A DNA stretch of 64,000 bases from Trichobilharzia regenti (lineage: Eukaryota; Platyhelminthes; Trematoda; Strigeidida; Schistosomatidae), in the NCBI GenBank assembly GCA_944472135.2, contig OX235270.1, positions 70,069,168 through 70,133,167 on the forward strand, written 5' to 3'. The notes below the pieces were generated by a model, which worked only from the letters and a program-made list of their open reading frames with translations, was not told the DNA's origin and searched no databases. A program made the position numbers and the translations under genes. Numbering within the stretch: position 1 is the first letter of the stretch; every line of letters starts with the position of its first letter. Below, one piece after another: positions 47,201 to 51,345 of the stretch.

Positions 47201-47882
47201 GGATAGTAATTCATCATTTGACTTAACTCAGTCGCTCTCAGAAAATGTAATAATTTTCACTGGGATTTTCCAAATATAGACATTATAAATTACTAAATAT
47301 TATATACTAGCCATCATATATCTCAATTCAACCCATATTTAAGTGTCTTTAGATAGGAAACACTATATGAGTCGCAGGGAATCTGCAGTAAAACAGCTAG
47401 AATGTATTTACTTAGTGTTTATAATGTTCACGAACGCAACTAATATTCCCGCTTACCGAAATCAAGTAATTCACATTGATCCCAGTAAATCCAGCAACAA
47501 ACTACAGCAGATCACTATGTTAATAAACACATGACTCAGTATCTGTGATTTAGGCAGATTCATACTTCTGTGTGCGGTGTACATAGTTAACATTGAATTT
47601 AAAGAATAAAAATCAAACTTGAATCTACTCACCAGTCACTTTCTTCGTTAACAGTCCATAGGCCCCCGCAGTCTTTGCTTAGACGACCCAACATTTTAAA
47701 CAATGTTTTCATACCACTTTGTTCAGACTGGCTGGTGTTAAATGTACCGACTTCGCCTTTCTCACAAGAAATAGCTAACGAATGCAATGCTGCGAGAAAC
47801 TCGTAATCCTTTGCAGCATTGCTTATTTGTTGGCATTTTAGGCCTAAATGAGATATCCCCGTGTCTACTTGCATGCTATGAG
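1901..47882 (-). CDS. Large HEAT/ARM-like helical protein gene, 14 visible exons (start and stop not seen)
   Basis: Fourteen exons on the minus strand join with compatible phases: 47633-47882, 44781-44954, 42187-42248, 37841-38028, 36566-36694, 26389-26443, 22013-22130, 21727-21844, 20709-20792, 18926-18992, 15209-15361, 12936-13124, 12755-12894 and 1901-2101. They total about 1.93 kb, or about 640 codons. The product is rich in amphipathic helices such as [27 protein letters not shown] and [15 protein letters not shown], which suggests an alpha-solenoid scaffold; a serine-rich linker lies in exons 11-13. No catalytic motif, signal peptide or clear membrane span is visible. I do not recognise the family, so no function is given. 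The 5' exons probably lie beyond 47882, because the first exon begins after an acceptor with a split codon; the 3' end lies below 1901. Introns reach 10.6 kb and are full of repeats. The exons are supported by reading frame, splice sites and phase; the protein class is inference. Confidence 0.75.
2584..2606. repeat. (TTA)n simple tail at the RTE-A 3' end
   Basis: About seven TTA units directly adjoin the end of RTE-A. Short simple repeats of this kind are the usual 3' terminus of RTE elements; the same AT-rich triplet is seen at the 3' end of the copy at 11738. Confidence 0.8.
3980..4055. repeat. 16-bp perfect inverted repeat inside RTE-A
   Basis: CCATTATGGATAAGAT at 3980-3995 recurs as its exact reverse complement at 4040-4055, with a 44-bp spacer. 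It falls where the reverse transcriptase frame is interrupted, so it may be a small fold-back insertion or a local inversion in the dead element. Confidence 0.6.
5791..7255. other. Intron sequence, nothing recognised
   Basis: AT-rich, with a short (TA)n at about 5764-5778 just before it. Only short chance ORFs are present, including a glutamine-rich reading at 5820-5897. Confidence 0.4.
7256..7474. mobile_element. Fold-back / MITE-like element, about 40-bp terminal inverted repeats
   Basis: The left end (ACTAGTGTCATGTGTCTAG, then TCCTTTGTTTACTGCTGA) is matched by the reverse complement of the right end with only a few mismatches. The middle also holds a second inverted pair around TGGCCA (7320 and 7404). 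There is no ORF. Length, terminal repeats and lack of coding fit a non-autonomous DNA element. The terminal ACTAGT is itself palindromic, so the exact edges and target duplication cannot be fixed. Confidence 0.6.
7527..7700 (+). mobile_element. tRNA-like SINE head (degenerate)
   Basis: Contains CATAGCTCAGTCGTAACG, resembling a pol III A box, and GCGGGTTTGAATTTC about 40 bp later, resembling a B box (canonical GGTTCGANNCC). It is followed by about 100 bp without coding potential. The spacing fits a tRNA-derived SINE; the boxes are mutated and no target duplication was found. Confidence 0.4.
7701..10231. other. Intron sequence, nothing recognised
   Basis: About 2.5 kb of AT-rich sequence with scattered short ORFs. 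The longest, 85 codons on the minus strand at 9650-9907, has no recognisable domain and no good splice sites. Confidence 0.4.
10232..10372 (-). mobile_element. Hammerhead-bearing SINE fragment, rearranged, ribozyme core intact
   Basis: The minus strand at about 10289-10324 reads CTGAAGA, then a 4-bp stem GTCC/GGAC with loop CAAACTA, then GAAAC, AGCT and GTC. This matches the minimal schistosome-type hammerhead (C3-U4-G5-A6-N7-G8-A9, G12-A13-A14, short stem III, cleavage after GUC). A 4-bp stem I can form from flanking bases. Both sides of the core carry the family's 3' segment (TGAGCT...GATGAAATCC) in opposite orientations, so this copy is an inverted fusion and not a normal unit. Family similarity to the schistosome alpha SINE is inference. 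Confidence 0.65.
10289..10324 (-). ncRNA. Candidate hammerhead ribozyme with complete catalytic core
   Basis: All invariant core positions visible in the minimal hammerhead are present: CTGAAGA (position 7 is free), GAAA, and GTC at the cleavage site. Stem II is 4 bp and stem III is the two-pair AC/GU form with an AGCT loop. Self-cleavage should occur 3' of GTC, near plus-strand position 10290. Whether it is transcribed is not shown by the sequence. Confidence 0.6.
10373..11735. other. Intron sequence, nothing recognised
   Basis: AT-rich, no repeats or coding signal beyond chance. Confidence 0.4.
11736..12042 (-). mobile_element. RTE-A 3' fragment
   Basis: Minus-strand 3' terminal part of RTE-A. 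It begins with the ATT-rich tail near 11738 and the conserved terminal segment whose reverse complement includes GCCCTATGTTCCACTAGG, then continues through the region that encodes the C terminus. It is 5'-truncated near 12042, as is usual for LINE insertions. Confidence 0.75.
12313..12545 (+). mobile_element. Hammerhead SINE copy, decayed
   Basis: The plus strand carries the tRNA-like head (TGTATACGAGCTTGACTTG, then AGTTCGGAC near the B box) and the ribozyme region (CTGAGGAGTCCCGAG), in which the GAAAC box is lost. Its 5' part (GACATCGTTGGCTATTGGTC) matches the copy at 34084. Confidence 0.55.
12755..12894 (-). CDS. Host gene exon 13
   Basis: 140 nt between acceptor atttctcttatag and donor GTAAGT, phase 0 at the end. 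The 46 residues are polar and low in hydrophobics ([18 protein letters not shown], then [15 protein letters not shown]), consistent with a flexible linker. The split codon with exon 12 gives glutamate. An in-frame ATG lies at the very start but is internal to the chain. Confidence 0.8.
12936..13124 (-). CDS. Host gene exon 12
   Basis: 189 nt after acceptor ttgcttttgcag, ending at donor GTGATA in phase 1. The split codon with exon 11 gives glutamate. The 62 residues include [18 protein letters not shown] and [17 protein letters not shown], then a polar stretch ([16 protein letters not shown]). The tryptophan and arginine-rich start is unusual for a plain helical repeat and may be a separate small fold. 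Confidence 0.8.
13127..14265. other. Intron sequence, nothing recognised
   Basis: AT-rich intron between exons 11 and 12 up to the start of the RTE-A fragment. Confidence 0.4.
14266..15000 (+). mobile_element. RTE-A 3' fragment with internal duplication
   Basis: Plus-strand C-terminal region of [21 protein letters not shown] is the counterpart of the LLYG segment in the full element. An imperfect direct repeat is present: 14266-14412 resembles 14490-14640, a period of about 225 bp. Between the two lies a triple GATCG run. Later sequence ([12 protein letters not shown]) continues the 3' end. It is in the orientation opposite to the host gene. Confidence 0.65.
15209..15361 (-). CDS. Host gene exon 11
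   Basis: 153 nt after acceptor tctttttgtacaag, ending at donor GTAGGT with one nucleotide. The 50 codons include [16 protein letters not shown] and QVRQELV, then a serine/threonine/proline-rich linker ([17 protein letters not shown]). This looks like the end of a helical block and the start of a disordered, possibly phosphorylated linker. Confidence 0.78.
15364..16523. other. Intron sequence, nothing recognised
   Basis: AT-rich intron 10 sequence up to the TA microsatellite; no repeats or coding signal recognised. Confidence 0.4.
16524..16601. repeat. (TA)n microsatellite, 78 bp
   Basis: About 39 uninterrupted TA units. The YI-repeat ORFs on both strands here are artefacts of the repeat. 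Confidence 0.97.
16602..17306. other. Intron sequence, nothing recognised
   Basis: AT-rich, no supported feature. Confidence 0.4.
17307..17590 (-). mobile_element. Hammerhead SINE copy, decayed
   Basis: Minus strand: head GGATTGGGTCCCAGTAGCTG with A-box-like TAGCTGAATCGTCTGAG, B-box-like GCTGGGTTCCAACC, then the ribozyme region (AACAGTCCCGGGCAAGTAC then GAAACAGCTGTCC) with the CTGATGA box mutated, then the family 3' end. The GTC site and GAAAC are kept but the core is broken. Confidence 0.65.
17725..17765 (-). mobile_element. RTE-A extreme 3' end, about 40 bp
   Basis: ATATTATTATTCCATTGG followed by ATTCCAAGTGGAAC matches the terminal 40 bp of RTE-A in minus orientation and then stops. It is either a very short truncated insertion or the tail of a SINE sharing this end. 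Confidence 0.5.
17766..18591. other. Intron sequence, nothing recognised
   Basis: AT-rich. A 71-codon plus-strand ORF at 18427-18642 has no domain and overlaps the fold-back element, so it is not called. Confidence 0.4.
18592..18870. mobile_element. Fold-back element with long hairpin arms
   Basis: The arm at about 18645-18714 (CTACTGTGGGAAAAATTTTA onward) pairs with 18724-18793 with few mismatches and a short loop. A 17-bp perfect direct repeat (AAAAACAATTTTGACAT) stands at 18592-18608 and 18794-18810. Further right, 18820-18870 is again related in inverted orientation to 18630-18650. There is no coding potential. It most resembles a MITE or a compound fold-back insertion; the arms are too long and too perfect for a typical microRNA precursor. 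Confidence 0.6.
18926..18992 (-). CDS. Host gene exon 10 (weak acceptor)
   Basis: 67 nt: 22 codons plus one nucleotide, ending at a good donor (GTAAGA). It encodes [20 protein letters not shown]. The acceptor (acatggag) lacks a pyrimidine tract, so the 5' edge is uncertain. The exon is required because exon 9 ends in phase 0 and exon 11 starts with two nucleotides; this exon supplies exactly the missing phase change. Confidence 0.5.
19442..19453. repeat. Target-site duplication, left copy
   Basis: TTCCCATAGTCA, repeated perfectly at 19689-19700 on the other side of the SINE. Confidence 0.85.
19454..19688 (+). mobile_element. Young tRNA-derived SINE with RTE-like tail
   Basis: A 235-bp element with intact pol III boxes: TGGCATAGCGGTTAGGACG (A box) and GGGGTTCGATCCCCGG (B box with flanking T stem). 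The body of about 130 bp has no ORF. The 3' end reads GCCCTATGTTCCACTGGGAA then an A-rich tail; this segment matches the 3' terminus of RTE-A (at 11745-11780 in reverse). A perfect 12-bp target duplication flanks it. Intact boxes, tail and duplication imply a recent insertion. RTE-A as the enzyme source is inference from the shared tail. Confidence 0.85.
19689..19700. repeat. Target-site duplication, right copy
   Basis: TTCCCATAGTCA, identical to 19442-19453. Confidence 0.85.
19701..20194. other. Intron sequence, nothing recognised
   Basis: AT-rich; a 69-codon plus ORF (19741-19950) has no domain or splice support. Confidence 0.35.
20195..20266. repeat. (TA)n microsatellite, about 70 bp
   Basis: About 35 TA units, uninterrupted. 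The 92-codon ORF over it is an artefact. Confidence 0.97.
20709..20792 (-). CDS. Host gene exon 9
   Basis: 84 nt, 28 codons, phase 0 at both ends, between acceptor ctgtgttag and donor GTAAGT. It encodes [19 protein letters not shown] and then a polar tail. The other two frames have internal stops. The sequence continues the helix started at the end of exon 8. Confidence 0.76.
21727..21844 (-). CDS. Host gene exon 8 (5' edge uncertain)
   Basis: It ends at donor GTAGGT in phase 0 and encodes [19 protein letters not shown] then [17 protein letters not shown], a clear helical repeat. Two 5' edges are possible. The better-looking acceptor (tttcatttag, exon from 21858) is in phase 0 and does not fit the two nucleotides left by exon 7. 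A weaker site (gtccaaag, exon from 21844) fits the phase. I chose 21844. A small unseen exon between 7 and 8 is the alternative. Confidence 0.7.
22013..22130 (-). CDS. Host gene exon 7
   Basis: 118 nt between acceptor ttttgtcttcag and donor GTAAGC. The only open frame uses two leading nucleotides, 38 codons and two trailing nucleotides. It encodes [17 protein letters not shown] followed by a polar segment ([16 protein letters not shown]). The other two frames contain stops, so the frame is secure. Confidence 0.76.
22133..23100. other. Intron sequence, nothing recognised
   Basis: AT-rich; no supported feature. Confidence 0.4.
23101..23345 (-). mobile_element. Hammerhead SINE copy, decayed (left half of inverted pair)
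   Basis: Minus strand: head with GACAATTGGATCTGGTCC, A-box-like AGTGACTTAATGGTTTAGG, B-box-like GGTTTCGAACTC, ribozyme region GAGTCCCAAACTAGGAC then AAAACAGATGTCC (GAAAC changed to AAAAC), and the 3' end with GATGTCAGCTCACGATG. The catalytic core is lost. Confidence 0.65.
23380..23520 (+). mobile_element. Hammerhead SINE 3' half (right half of inverted pair)
   Basis: Plus strand AGAGTCCCAAACTAGGACCG followed by the same 3' segment (GATGTCAGCTCACGGTG) and AATCACTACAAACCAAT. It faces away from the copy at 23101, giving a pair whose 3' ends point outwards. Ribozyme boxes are mutated. Confidence 0.6.
23521..25149. other. Intron sequence, nothing firmly recognised
   Basis: A minus ORF at 24087-24296 ([17 protein letters not shown]) looks protein-like but its splice phase does not fit exons 6 and 7, so it is not included in the gene. 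Confidence 0.35.
25150..25520 (+). pseudogene. Ty3/gypsy RNase H relic
   Basis: The frame at about 25230-25345 reads [18 protein letters not shown], a recognisable form of the gypsy RNase H segment with its (R)T(D/N)HxSLxWL motif. Upstream, [15 protein letters not shown] and AVEYARY are degraded remains of the preceding RNase H strand. Downstream, near 25450, traces of the ADALSR-type segment and a Cys/His-poor spacer are seen. Frameshifts and stops make it dead. No LTRs were found next to it. Confidence 0.55.
25521..26386. other. Intron sequence, nothing recognised
   Basis: AT-rich; no supported feature. Confidence 0.4.
26389..26443 (-). CDS. Host gene exon 6 (short)
   Basis: 55 nt after a textbook acceptor (ttttcacttacag), ending at donor GTAAGA with one nucleotide (A). 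It encodes [18 protein letters not shown]; the trailing A joins TG of the next exon to give methionine. It sits about 10 kb from exon 5 across an intron containing the nested RTE insertion. Phase continuity on both sides is the main support. Confidence 0.68.
26597..26722 (-). mobile_element. RTE-A 3' fragment, old
   Basis: TTTTATCCTCTGGATTTCG, AGAGGAACATTGTGTCTCAG and CCTCTTCACATGATC follow the order of RTE-A 3' segments at 2605-2730, but with many changes. Short and degraded. Confidence 0.5.
26723..28948. other. Intron sequence, nothing recognised
   Basis: AT-rich; only chance ORFs. Confidence 0.4.
28949..29173 (-). CDS. Unassigned minus-strand ORF, 74 codons
   Basis: The composition is protein-like ([34 protein letters not shown]). 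It lies in the long intron between exons 5 and 6, which are both phase 0 at this junction, whereas the available splice sites here would shift the frame. It may be a transposon relic, an alternative exon or chance. No domain is recognised. Confidence 0.2.
   Translation of the reverse strand: MMHESGKKLNVCPKTIKCQVSAFGELNYLNAFSQKPEEINENIFELLNCTLSWTYDIVFATVDVISKCNYGKSM
29174..30398. other. Intron sequence, nothing recognised
   Basis: AT-rich; no supported feature. Confidence 0.4.
30399..33230 (-). mobile_element. RTE-A copy, degraded, interrupted by an RTE-B insertion
   Basis: The order of segments follows the copy at 2583-5790: 3' end at 30399 (TGTTCCTTGG, ATTCCATGTGGAAC), C-terminal region to about 31000, reverse transcriptase to 31668, then, after the insertion, 32437-33230 matching 4140-5080 of the other copy. 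It is 5'-truncated near 33230 and contains many stops. Segment 30652-30975 is nearly identical, in reverse, to 14404-14745, including the triple GATCG run. Confidence 0.75.
31669..32428 (-). mobile_element. RTE-B insertion, 5'-truncated, nested in RTE-A
   Basis: The minus strand encodes the last about 135 residues of the RTE-B ORF ([15 protein letters not shown] to WRRCIQSL), closely similar to the end of the long ORF at 61164. It then has a 3' untranslated part like that at 60950-61160. An 8-bp direct repeat, AACCTTCC, lies at 31661-31668 and 32429-32436 and marks the target duplication. The RTE-A frame resumes on the other side. Confidence 0.8.
33231..34083. other. Intron sequence; weak repeat at 33840-33935
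   Basis: A segment with ATACTGGATGACGTTTC and ATAATCATATCAAT resembles 37660-37745, suggesting an old dispersed repeat. An 88-codon ORF over it has no domain. Confidence 0.3.
34084..34330 (+). mobile_element. Hammerhead SINE copy, core damaged
   Basis: Plus strand: 5' part GATGACGTTGGTTGATGGTC, A-box-like CAGCGGCTTAATGGTATAC, B-box-like GGGTTTAGACCC, ribozyme region with TCGATGATTCCCAAACTAGG and ATGAAACAGCTGTCC, then the 3' end. GAAAC, AGCT and the GTC site are intact; the first box reads TCGATGA in place of CTGANGA, so cleavage is unlikely. This copy is the best view of the full unit order. Confidence 0.7.
34331..36108. other. Intron sequence with a GC-richer block
   Basis: Mostly AT-rich. 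About 35760-35990 is noticeably richer in G and C (for example CGGTCAAGCATCCCCGCC and CCCGTCGTGTAACGTGC) and may be part of an unidentified repeat; no terminal repeats or ORF were found. Confidence 0.3.
36109..36325. mobile_element. Possible fold-back element
   Basis: AGAAGACGTAATTTGTC at 36130-36146 and its reverse complement at 36285-36301 lie at the core of about 38-bp imperfect inverted repeats, about 200 bp end to end, without coding potential. MITE-like, but the edges are not defined. Confidence 0.4.
36566..36694 (-). CDS. Host gene exon 5
   Basis: 129 nt, exactly 43 codons, phase 0 at both ends, between acceptor ttcaacaaag and donor GTAAGT. It encodes [17 protein letters not shown] then [17 protein letters not shown] and RLIKLSLE. 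The pattern of a loop with [12 protein letters not shown] followed by a hydrophobic helix is typical of HEAT-type repeats. The upstream sequence is pyrimidine rich (ttttctctctttcaa). Confidence 0.8.
36697..37838. other. Intron sequence, nothing recognised
   Basis: AT-rich, with a short (TA)n near 37776-37791. Confidence 0.4.
37841..38028 (-). CDS. Host gene exon 4
   Basis: 188 nt after acceptor tttttcaaacag, ending at donor GTAGAT in phase 0. The 62 residues include [16 protein letters not shown], a glycine run ([13 protein letters not shown]) and an acidic proline-containing loop ([10 protein letters not shown]). The frame is fully open and the coding quality is much better than the surrounding AT-rich intron. 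The loop composition suggests a turn between two helices. Confidence 0.8.
38031..40784. other. Intron sequence, nothing recognised
   Basis: AT-rich; no supported feature. Confidence 0.4.
40797..41916 (+). mobile_element. Penelope-like retroelement relic (C-terminal part)
   Basis: The frame from 40885 encodes [39 protein letters not shown] and [13 protein letters not shown], which is the region after the reverse transcriptase in Penelope-like elements. It is followed, after a stop, by a decayed GIY-YIG endonuclease ([12 protein letters not shown], then [15 protein letters not shown]). The relic is bounded by a 41-bp imperfect inverted repeat, 40801-40842 versus 41876-41916. No reverse transcriptase domain remains, and the frame is broken. 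Confidence 0.7.
41877..41908 (+). ncRNA. Hammerhead-like motif at the Penelope-like relic end
   Basis: CTGATGA is followed after seven bases by GAAAAGAATATTCTC, with the palindrome AGAATATTCT where stem III would be. Hammerhead motifs are known in Penelope-like element ends. Here stem II pairs poorly and the cleavage triplet is not canonical, so this is probably inactive. Confidence 0.35.
42187..42248 (-). CDS. Host gene exon 3 (short)
   Basis: 62 nt between acceptor tttttttag and donor GTAAGT: one nucleotide, 20 codons, one nucleotide. The translation [14 protein letters not shown] continues a helical repeat. This exon was found by asking which sequence could bridge phase 2 of exon 2 to phase 1 of exon 4; it supplies exactly that. 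It is too short to be called from length alone. Confidence 0.72.
42251..44780. other. Intron sequence, nothing recognised
   Basis: AT-rich; a 63-codon minus ORF at 43011-43202 has no support. Confidence 0.4.
44781..44954 (-). CDS. Host gene exon 2
   Basis: 174 nt, starting after a strong acceptor (tttgccacag) with one nucleotide that completes a tryptophan codon and ending at donor GTGAGT with TT. It encodes about 57 residues including [17 protein letters not shown] and [20 protein letters not shown] longer minus-strand ORF crosses the acceptor in another frame, but that frame stops inside the exon; the frame given here is the only one that fits exons 1 and 3. Confidence 0.78.
44957..47632. 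other. Intron sequence; possible weak tRNA-like head near 45430
   Basis: ATATGGCTTGAGCACTCAG at 45431 and AGAGTCTGAACCCAATCC at 45468 have the spacing of pol III boxes but are poor matches. The rest shows nothing. Confidence 0.3.
47633..47882 (-). CDS. Host gene exon 1 (first visible)
   Basis: An open exon of 250 nt. It begins after acceptor ..gtttatag with 2 nt that complete a codon and ends at donor GTGAGT with 2 nt (TG) left over. It encodes 82 residues including [18 protein letters not shown], then [11 protein letters not shown] and [17 protein letters not shown], which read as successive helices. The TG joins the G of the next exon to make tryptophan. An in-frame ATG lies only 6 nt inside the exon, so this could be a first coding exon, but the good acceptor argues that more coding sequence lies upstream. 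Confidence 0.78.
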
Positions 47883-47884
47883 CT

Positions 47885-48180
47885 ATAAACACGACTACAC
47901 ATTACTAAAACTGAAATGTGCACAAAAGTAGTTGATCCACAGCCTCGTAAAACAAATAACTTATGACTGTACTGCACTGGACTGTCACCATTTTAAACTT
48001 ATTAACTTTTGTCGTTTTGTTTAGGAATTGGTCTCAAATCTACTGCTGTCACAGAAAAGTCGATCCGGAAATTGGTGTCGACCGTAGTCAGATGTCATTG
48101 CTAGCCCTGCTTCCAATATCCAATATCCTGATTACGAGCTAGTATAAACAAGTGATTTCTTTGAGCTCGCTTCTTGATTG
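47885..48180. other. Non-coding, nothing recognised
   Basis: Between host exon 1 and the CR1-type LINE. Confidence 0.4.
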
Positions 48181-49765
48181 TGAGGTAGAGGTTCCAGATC
48201 TTCGGTGAGCTTCTGCGTAGTAAGTCCCGCCACTCGACTGCTTTAGCTCTGGTAGACTCCAGGAGGAGTGGTGCGGGGATTGGTCGAGATGTGGTTTGTA
48301 GTGTGCAGTATGTTAGGACTGTATTGCTGCCGTGAATGGAGTTTGACCTAACTCCCCTTGGTCATTCGGTGTAGTCATAAAAGCAGAATAGTAGTAATAA
48401 GAAGAAGAATAAAAATAATGGGTTGTAGTGTAGATAATATAGGTTGAAATAAGTGGAATAATAAAGGTGACCTAAGGAAAAGATAGAGTGAGAGGAGGCA
48501 GAATAGGTCGCGGGGATTTAGTTTGTACGCTTATCATTGACAGTGTGGTTTCAAGTTTTATGGGGATAAGCCATTGAGACACAAACCTTGCATTTCTGCA
48601 TGATTGTCTAGCTTCCGCTTAAAAATCTCCAGAGAAGGCGCTGTAGTCACGGCCGCCGGTAAAGCGTTCCAGAGACGGCAAACACGAAGCGAAAAGAAAT
48701 GTGATCGCACTCGAGTCTTTGGTCTCTGGTGTGCTATCCTTAGCGGGTTACCTCGTGGAAGCCTATAGTCACTTAATGGCAGGATGCTTTTATTTGGGTG
48801 GGCCTGGTCATTTAGGATCTGGTAGACGGTGATGAGGTCTCCCCTGTGCCTTCGGTAACTAAGTGTGAAGAGACCTAATTTCTTTAGTCTTTCCTCATAT
48901 GATTTGTTGCGGAGGCCGATCACCCATTTTGTCGCTCGTCTCTGGACACTTTCTAGAATGTTAGCATCCCTTTTGAGTAGCGGAGGTGCAATGATATTAT
49001 GCACCTCAAGGTGTGGCCTCACATATGCCTTATATAACCTTAAGAACAGTTCCGGAGTGAGAGCTCCCAGCTGCCTAAGCATAAAGTGTAGGTTGCGTAG
49101 GCTTTGGCGACGTCCCTCGAGTAATTTCTACTGGTGTCCAGCTTTTCTGTTAGAATAAGACCTAGGTCTCGCTCTGATTGAACACAACTCAAATTCTGGC
49201 CACCAAGGGTGTAATCTACACTCTGTGACCTGCCCGAATGAAGTTGCACTACTTTGCACTTCTTTAGGTTGAAAGGCATTCCGTTAGCTAGAGCCCAGTT
49301 TCCCAGAGTTTGCAGGTCCGCCTGCAATCTGTCTGAGTCTTCCGATGAGTTTATTGCTCTCCAAATCTTTACGTCGTCAGCGTAAAGAAGCGCAGAGCAG
49401 TTTAGTTGGGAGGGTAGGTCGTTGATAAAAATCAAAAACATCAACGGCCCTAGGATAGAACCCTGAGGAACCCCTGATGCCGAGGTGTGCCAGGATGATC
49501 GGATGCGGTTGACTTTGGTGCAGAATTCTCTCTCGCCTAAGTAATCTGTCAGCCATGCGAGAAGTGCTCCAGAAACACCCGCCTTGCTTATTTTGTGAAG
49601 GAGCAGACCATGGTGAACTGTGTCGAATGCTTTCGCAAAGTCGAGAAAGATCACGTGGGCTGGTACCTTTTTGTCCCAGGATAGTGTCCAATCGTTCCAA
49701 GCTAGTAGAAGATTCGTCACGCAGGATCTTCCCCTCCTTCAACGGAAGTTAGAAATTGCGAAACC
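48181..49765 (-). mobile_element. CR1-type non-LTR retrotransposon, 5'-truncated
   Basis: Minus strand from 49720: VIFLDFAKAFDTVHHGLL, GVPQGSILGPLMFLIF and LLYADDVKIW, the reverse transcriptase motifs with the YADD box. A frameshift near 49080 moves to a second frame carrying the CR1-type C terminus (YKAYVRPHLE, ILESVQRRATKWVIGL, FFSLRVCRLWNALPAAV) to a stop at 48558. The fingers part and the endonuclease are missing. About 380 bp of 3' untranslated sequence follows. One frameshift in otherwise well-kept coding suggests a fairly recent copy. Confidence 0.85.
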
Positions 49766-50426
49766 TCTTCGAGCATTAGGAGCACTTGTTTCCTATTTTG
49801 ATTCTTCTCAATAATCCCTTTTATTCGAACCAACTCTGACTTCTTCCTTTCTTTGATGATGTGCTTAAAAACGGGCTATAGAAAACTCCCATCGATATAC
49901 TGCTTACAGTTTGTCTTATTCAGCAAAATATGACCTCTAATGGTATCGCTTACTCTGGCAAGTATTTAAAACACTTAGAGCCTAGTGATTCTCAAGTTTC
50001 TGTTAAACATGTGAATAAGTATTATCCTCGCAGGCAGCTTAACCCAATTCATGAAATAAATGTTCCCGGGTTGGTTCACCAAATATAGTCCTGAACTTCC
50101 TGGCGTTCAACTAAGTGTCGTGCATTTCTCGAAGGCGGAGAAGAAGACATACCATACTGGATTAAGCTCCGGGTCAGGTAGAATTTTCTCACAAGACCTA
50201 CTGTCAATTATTCTAAGATCCTGGGAGAAGAGGGCGTATCATGCAGTGATCTTCGCTGAAAATTCTGAAATTACATAAAAATTGTCCAGAATAAAGCTGT
50301 TATTACCATTATCATCCCTAATGTATATTACAACTATTAGCAATTGAACTGCTGTCATTTTGTGCTCAGGATCTCATTTTTCTTGTCTGGATACCAAGAA
50401 TGTTTCCTTTTCATCGTCCACCGCTG
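49766..50426. other. Non-coding, nothing recognised
   Basis: No repeat or coding signal that I can support. Confidence 0.35.
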
Positions 50427-50705
50427 TTATAAAGCTGTAAATATTTCTTCCTTCGTTTCCCTAATGTGATGACATTTGCTTAATCTTTCAAGCCAAACAT
50501 TCATCCACCACAATTTTAGAATAGAGGTTTGCATGTTGTGATTTCGTGGAACTACATAATCCGTAAGGATTTGACTCCAGTGCCAGGCCAACTTAACTAT
50601 TTTATTTTCCATTCGCCTCTTTGGAGAAGCGGATCCATACATATTGCGAGGAGTGGTCTGCTTGATACAACGATATTGGATATAATTACAACAAAACTGT
50701 AACAT
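50427..50705 (-). CDS. Unassigned tryptophan-rich ORF or exon
   Basis: The open frame ends in TAA and reads RMENKIVKLAWHWSQIL, ILKLWWMNVWLERL and CHHIRETKEEIF. An acceptor-like site (atatcgttgtatcaag) could start it near 50666. It could be the last exon of another minus-strand gene, since no donor fits the host gene, or a relic of a mobile element. No domain is recognised. Confidence 0.3.
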   Translation of the reverse strand: MLQFCCNYIQYRCIKQTTPRNMYGSASPKRRMENKIVKLAWHWSQILTDYVVPRNHNMQTSILKLWWMNVWLERLSKCHHIRETKEEIFTAL

Positions 50706-51267
50706 TTTGCTGACGCAACGTGTAAAATATATTACTTATTACGGGCATATGCCGTGGTTAGATGCTACGCTTGCAAAAATATACTACGTGAAGCTTATTA
50801 AGGATATTTCAATTTAGGTCGGGATACAAACTCAGTTTCAATGTTTAGGTAAGTTCGGTTGACACATACTATTTCACAGTGTAAAGCTCTCAGTTTAGTA
50901 AACTAGTTAGGTTGCCTGAACGACTTCGAGATCGCTCCCTATTGACCTCAGCCAGAAATGAAGTCCATGATATTGTGTAGCCACCTATCCTGCTCAGCCT
51001 GAGCTTCGGTAAAATTAACTACTGAATCTTTAGTCTGGCCACCGGATTTAGTGAGTCAAGCTGTTCCTAAAACTTATGGTTACGCAGAGGTGCATTTAAT
51101 ACCAATCACATGAAGGAAGTGTAGAAATACACGATCACGTAACAACGTAGACACGAAGCTCTTGTCCCAAGTAAAGTTACTAGTGGGTCAAAGGTTGGGA
51201 TCTTTCAGCAGAGCTTTTGTATCAATGAACTAACCTCAGATAGTCAGTACACTACGGCTTTTAATTA
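50706..51267. other. Non-coding, nothing recognised
   Basis: Slightly less AT-rich than the introns; no features supported. Confidence 0.35.
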
Positions 51268-51345
51268 TTTTGAGTGTTGGCGGCTCTTGTTTGCCCACAA
51301 AATGAAGCGTCTAATTTTTTGCTTACTTTCCGCTTTATTAGACAC
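51268..51345. repeat. Dispersed repeat, copy 1
   Basis: GAGTGTTGGCGGCTCTTG and TTGCCCACAAAATGAAGCG resemble 53645-53720 (GAGCGTTGGCCGCTCTTA, TTGCCCACAGAATGACG) over about 75 bp in the same orientation. Family unknown. Confidence 0.5.
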
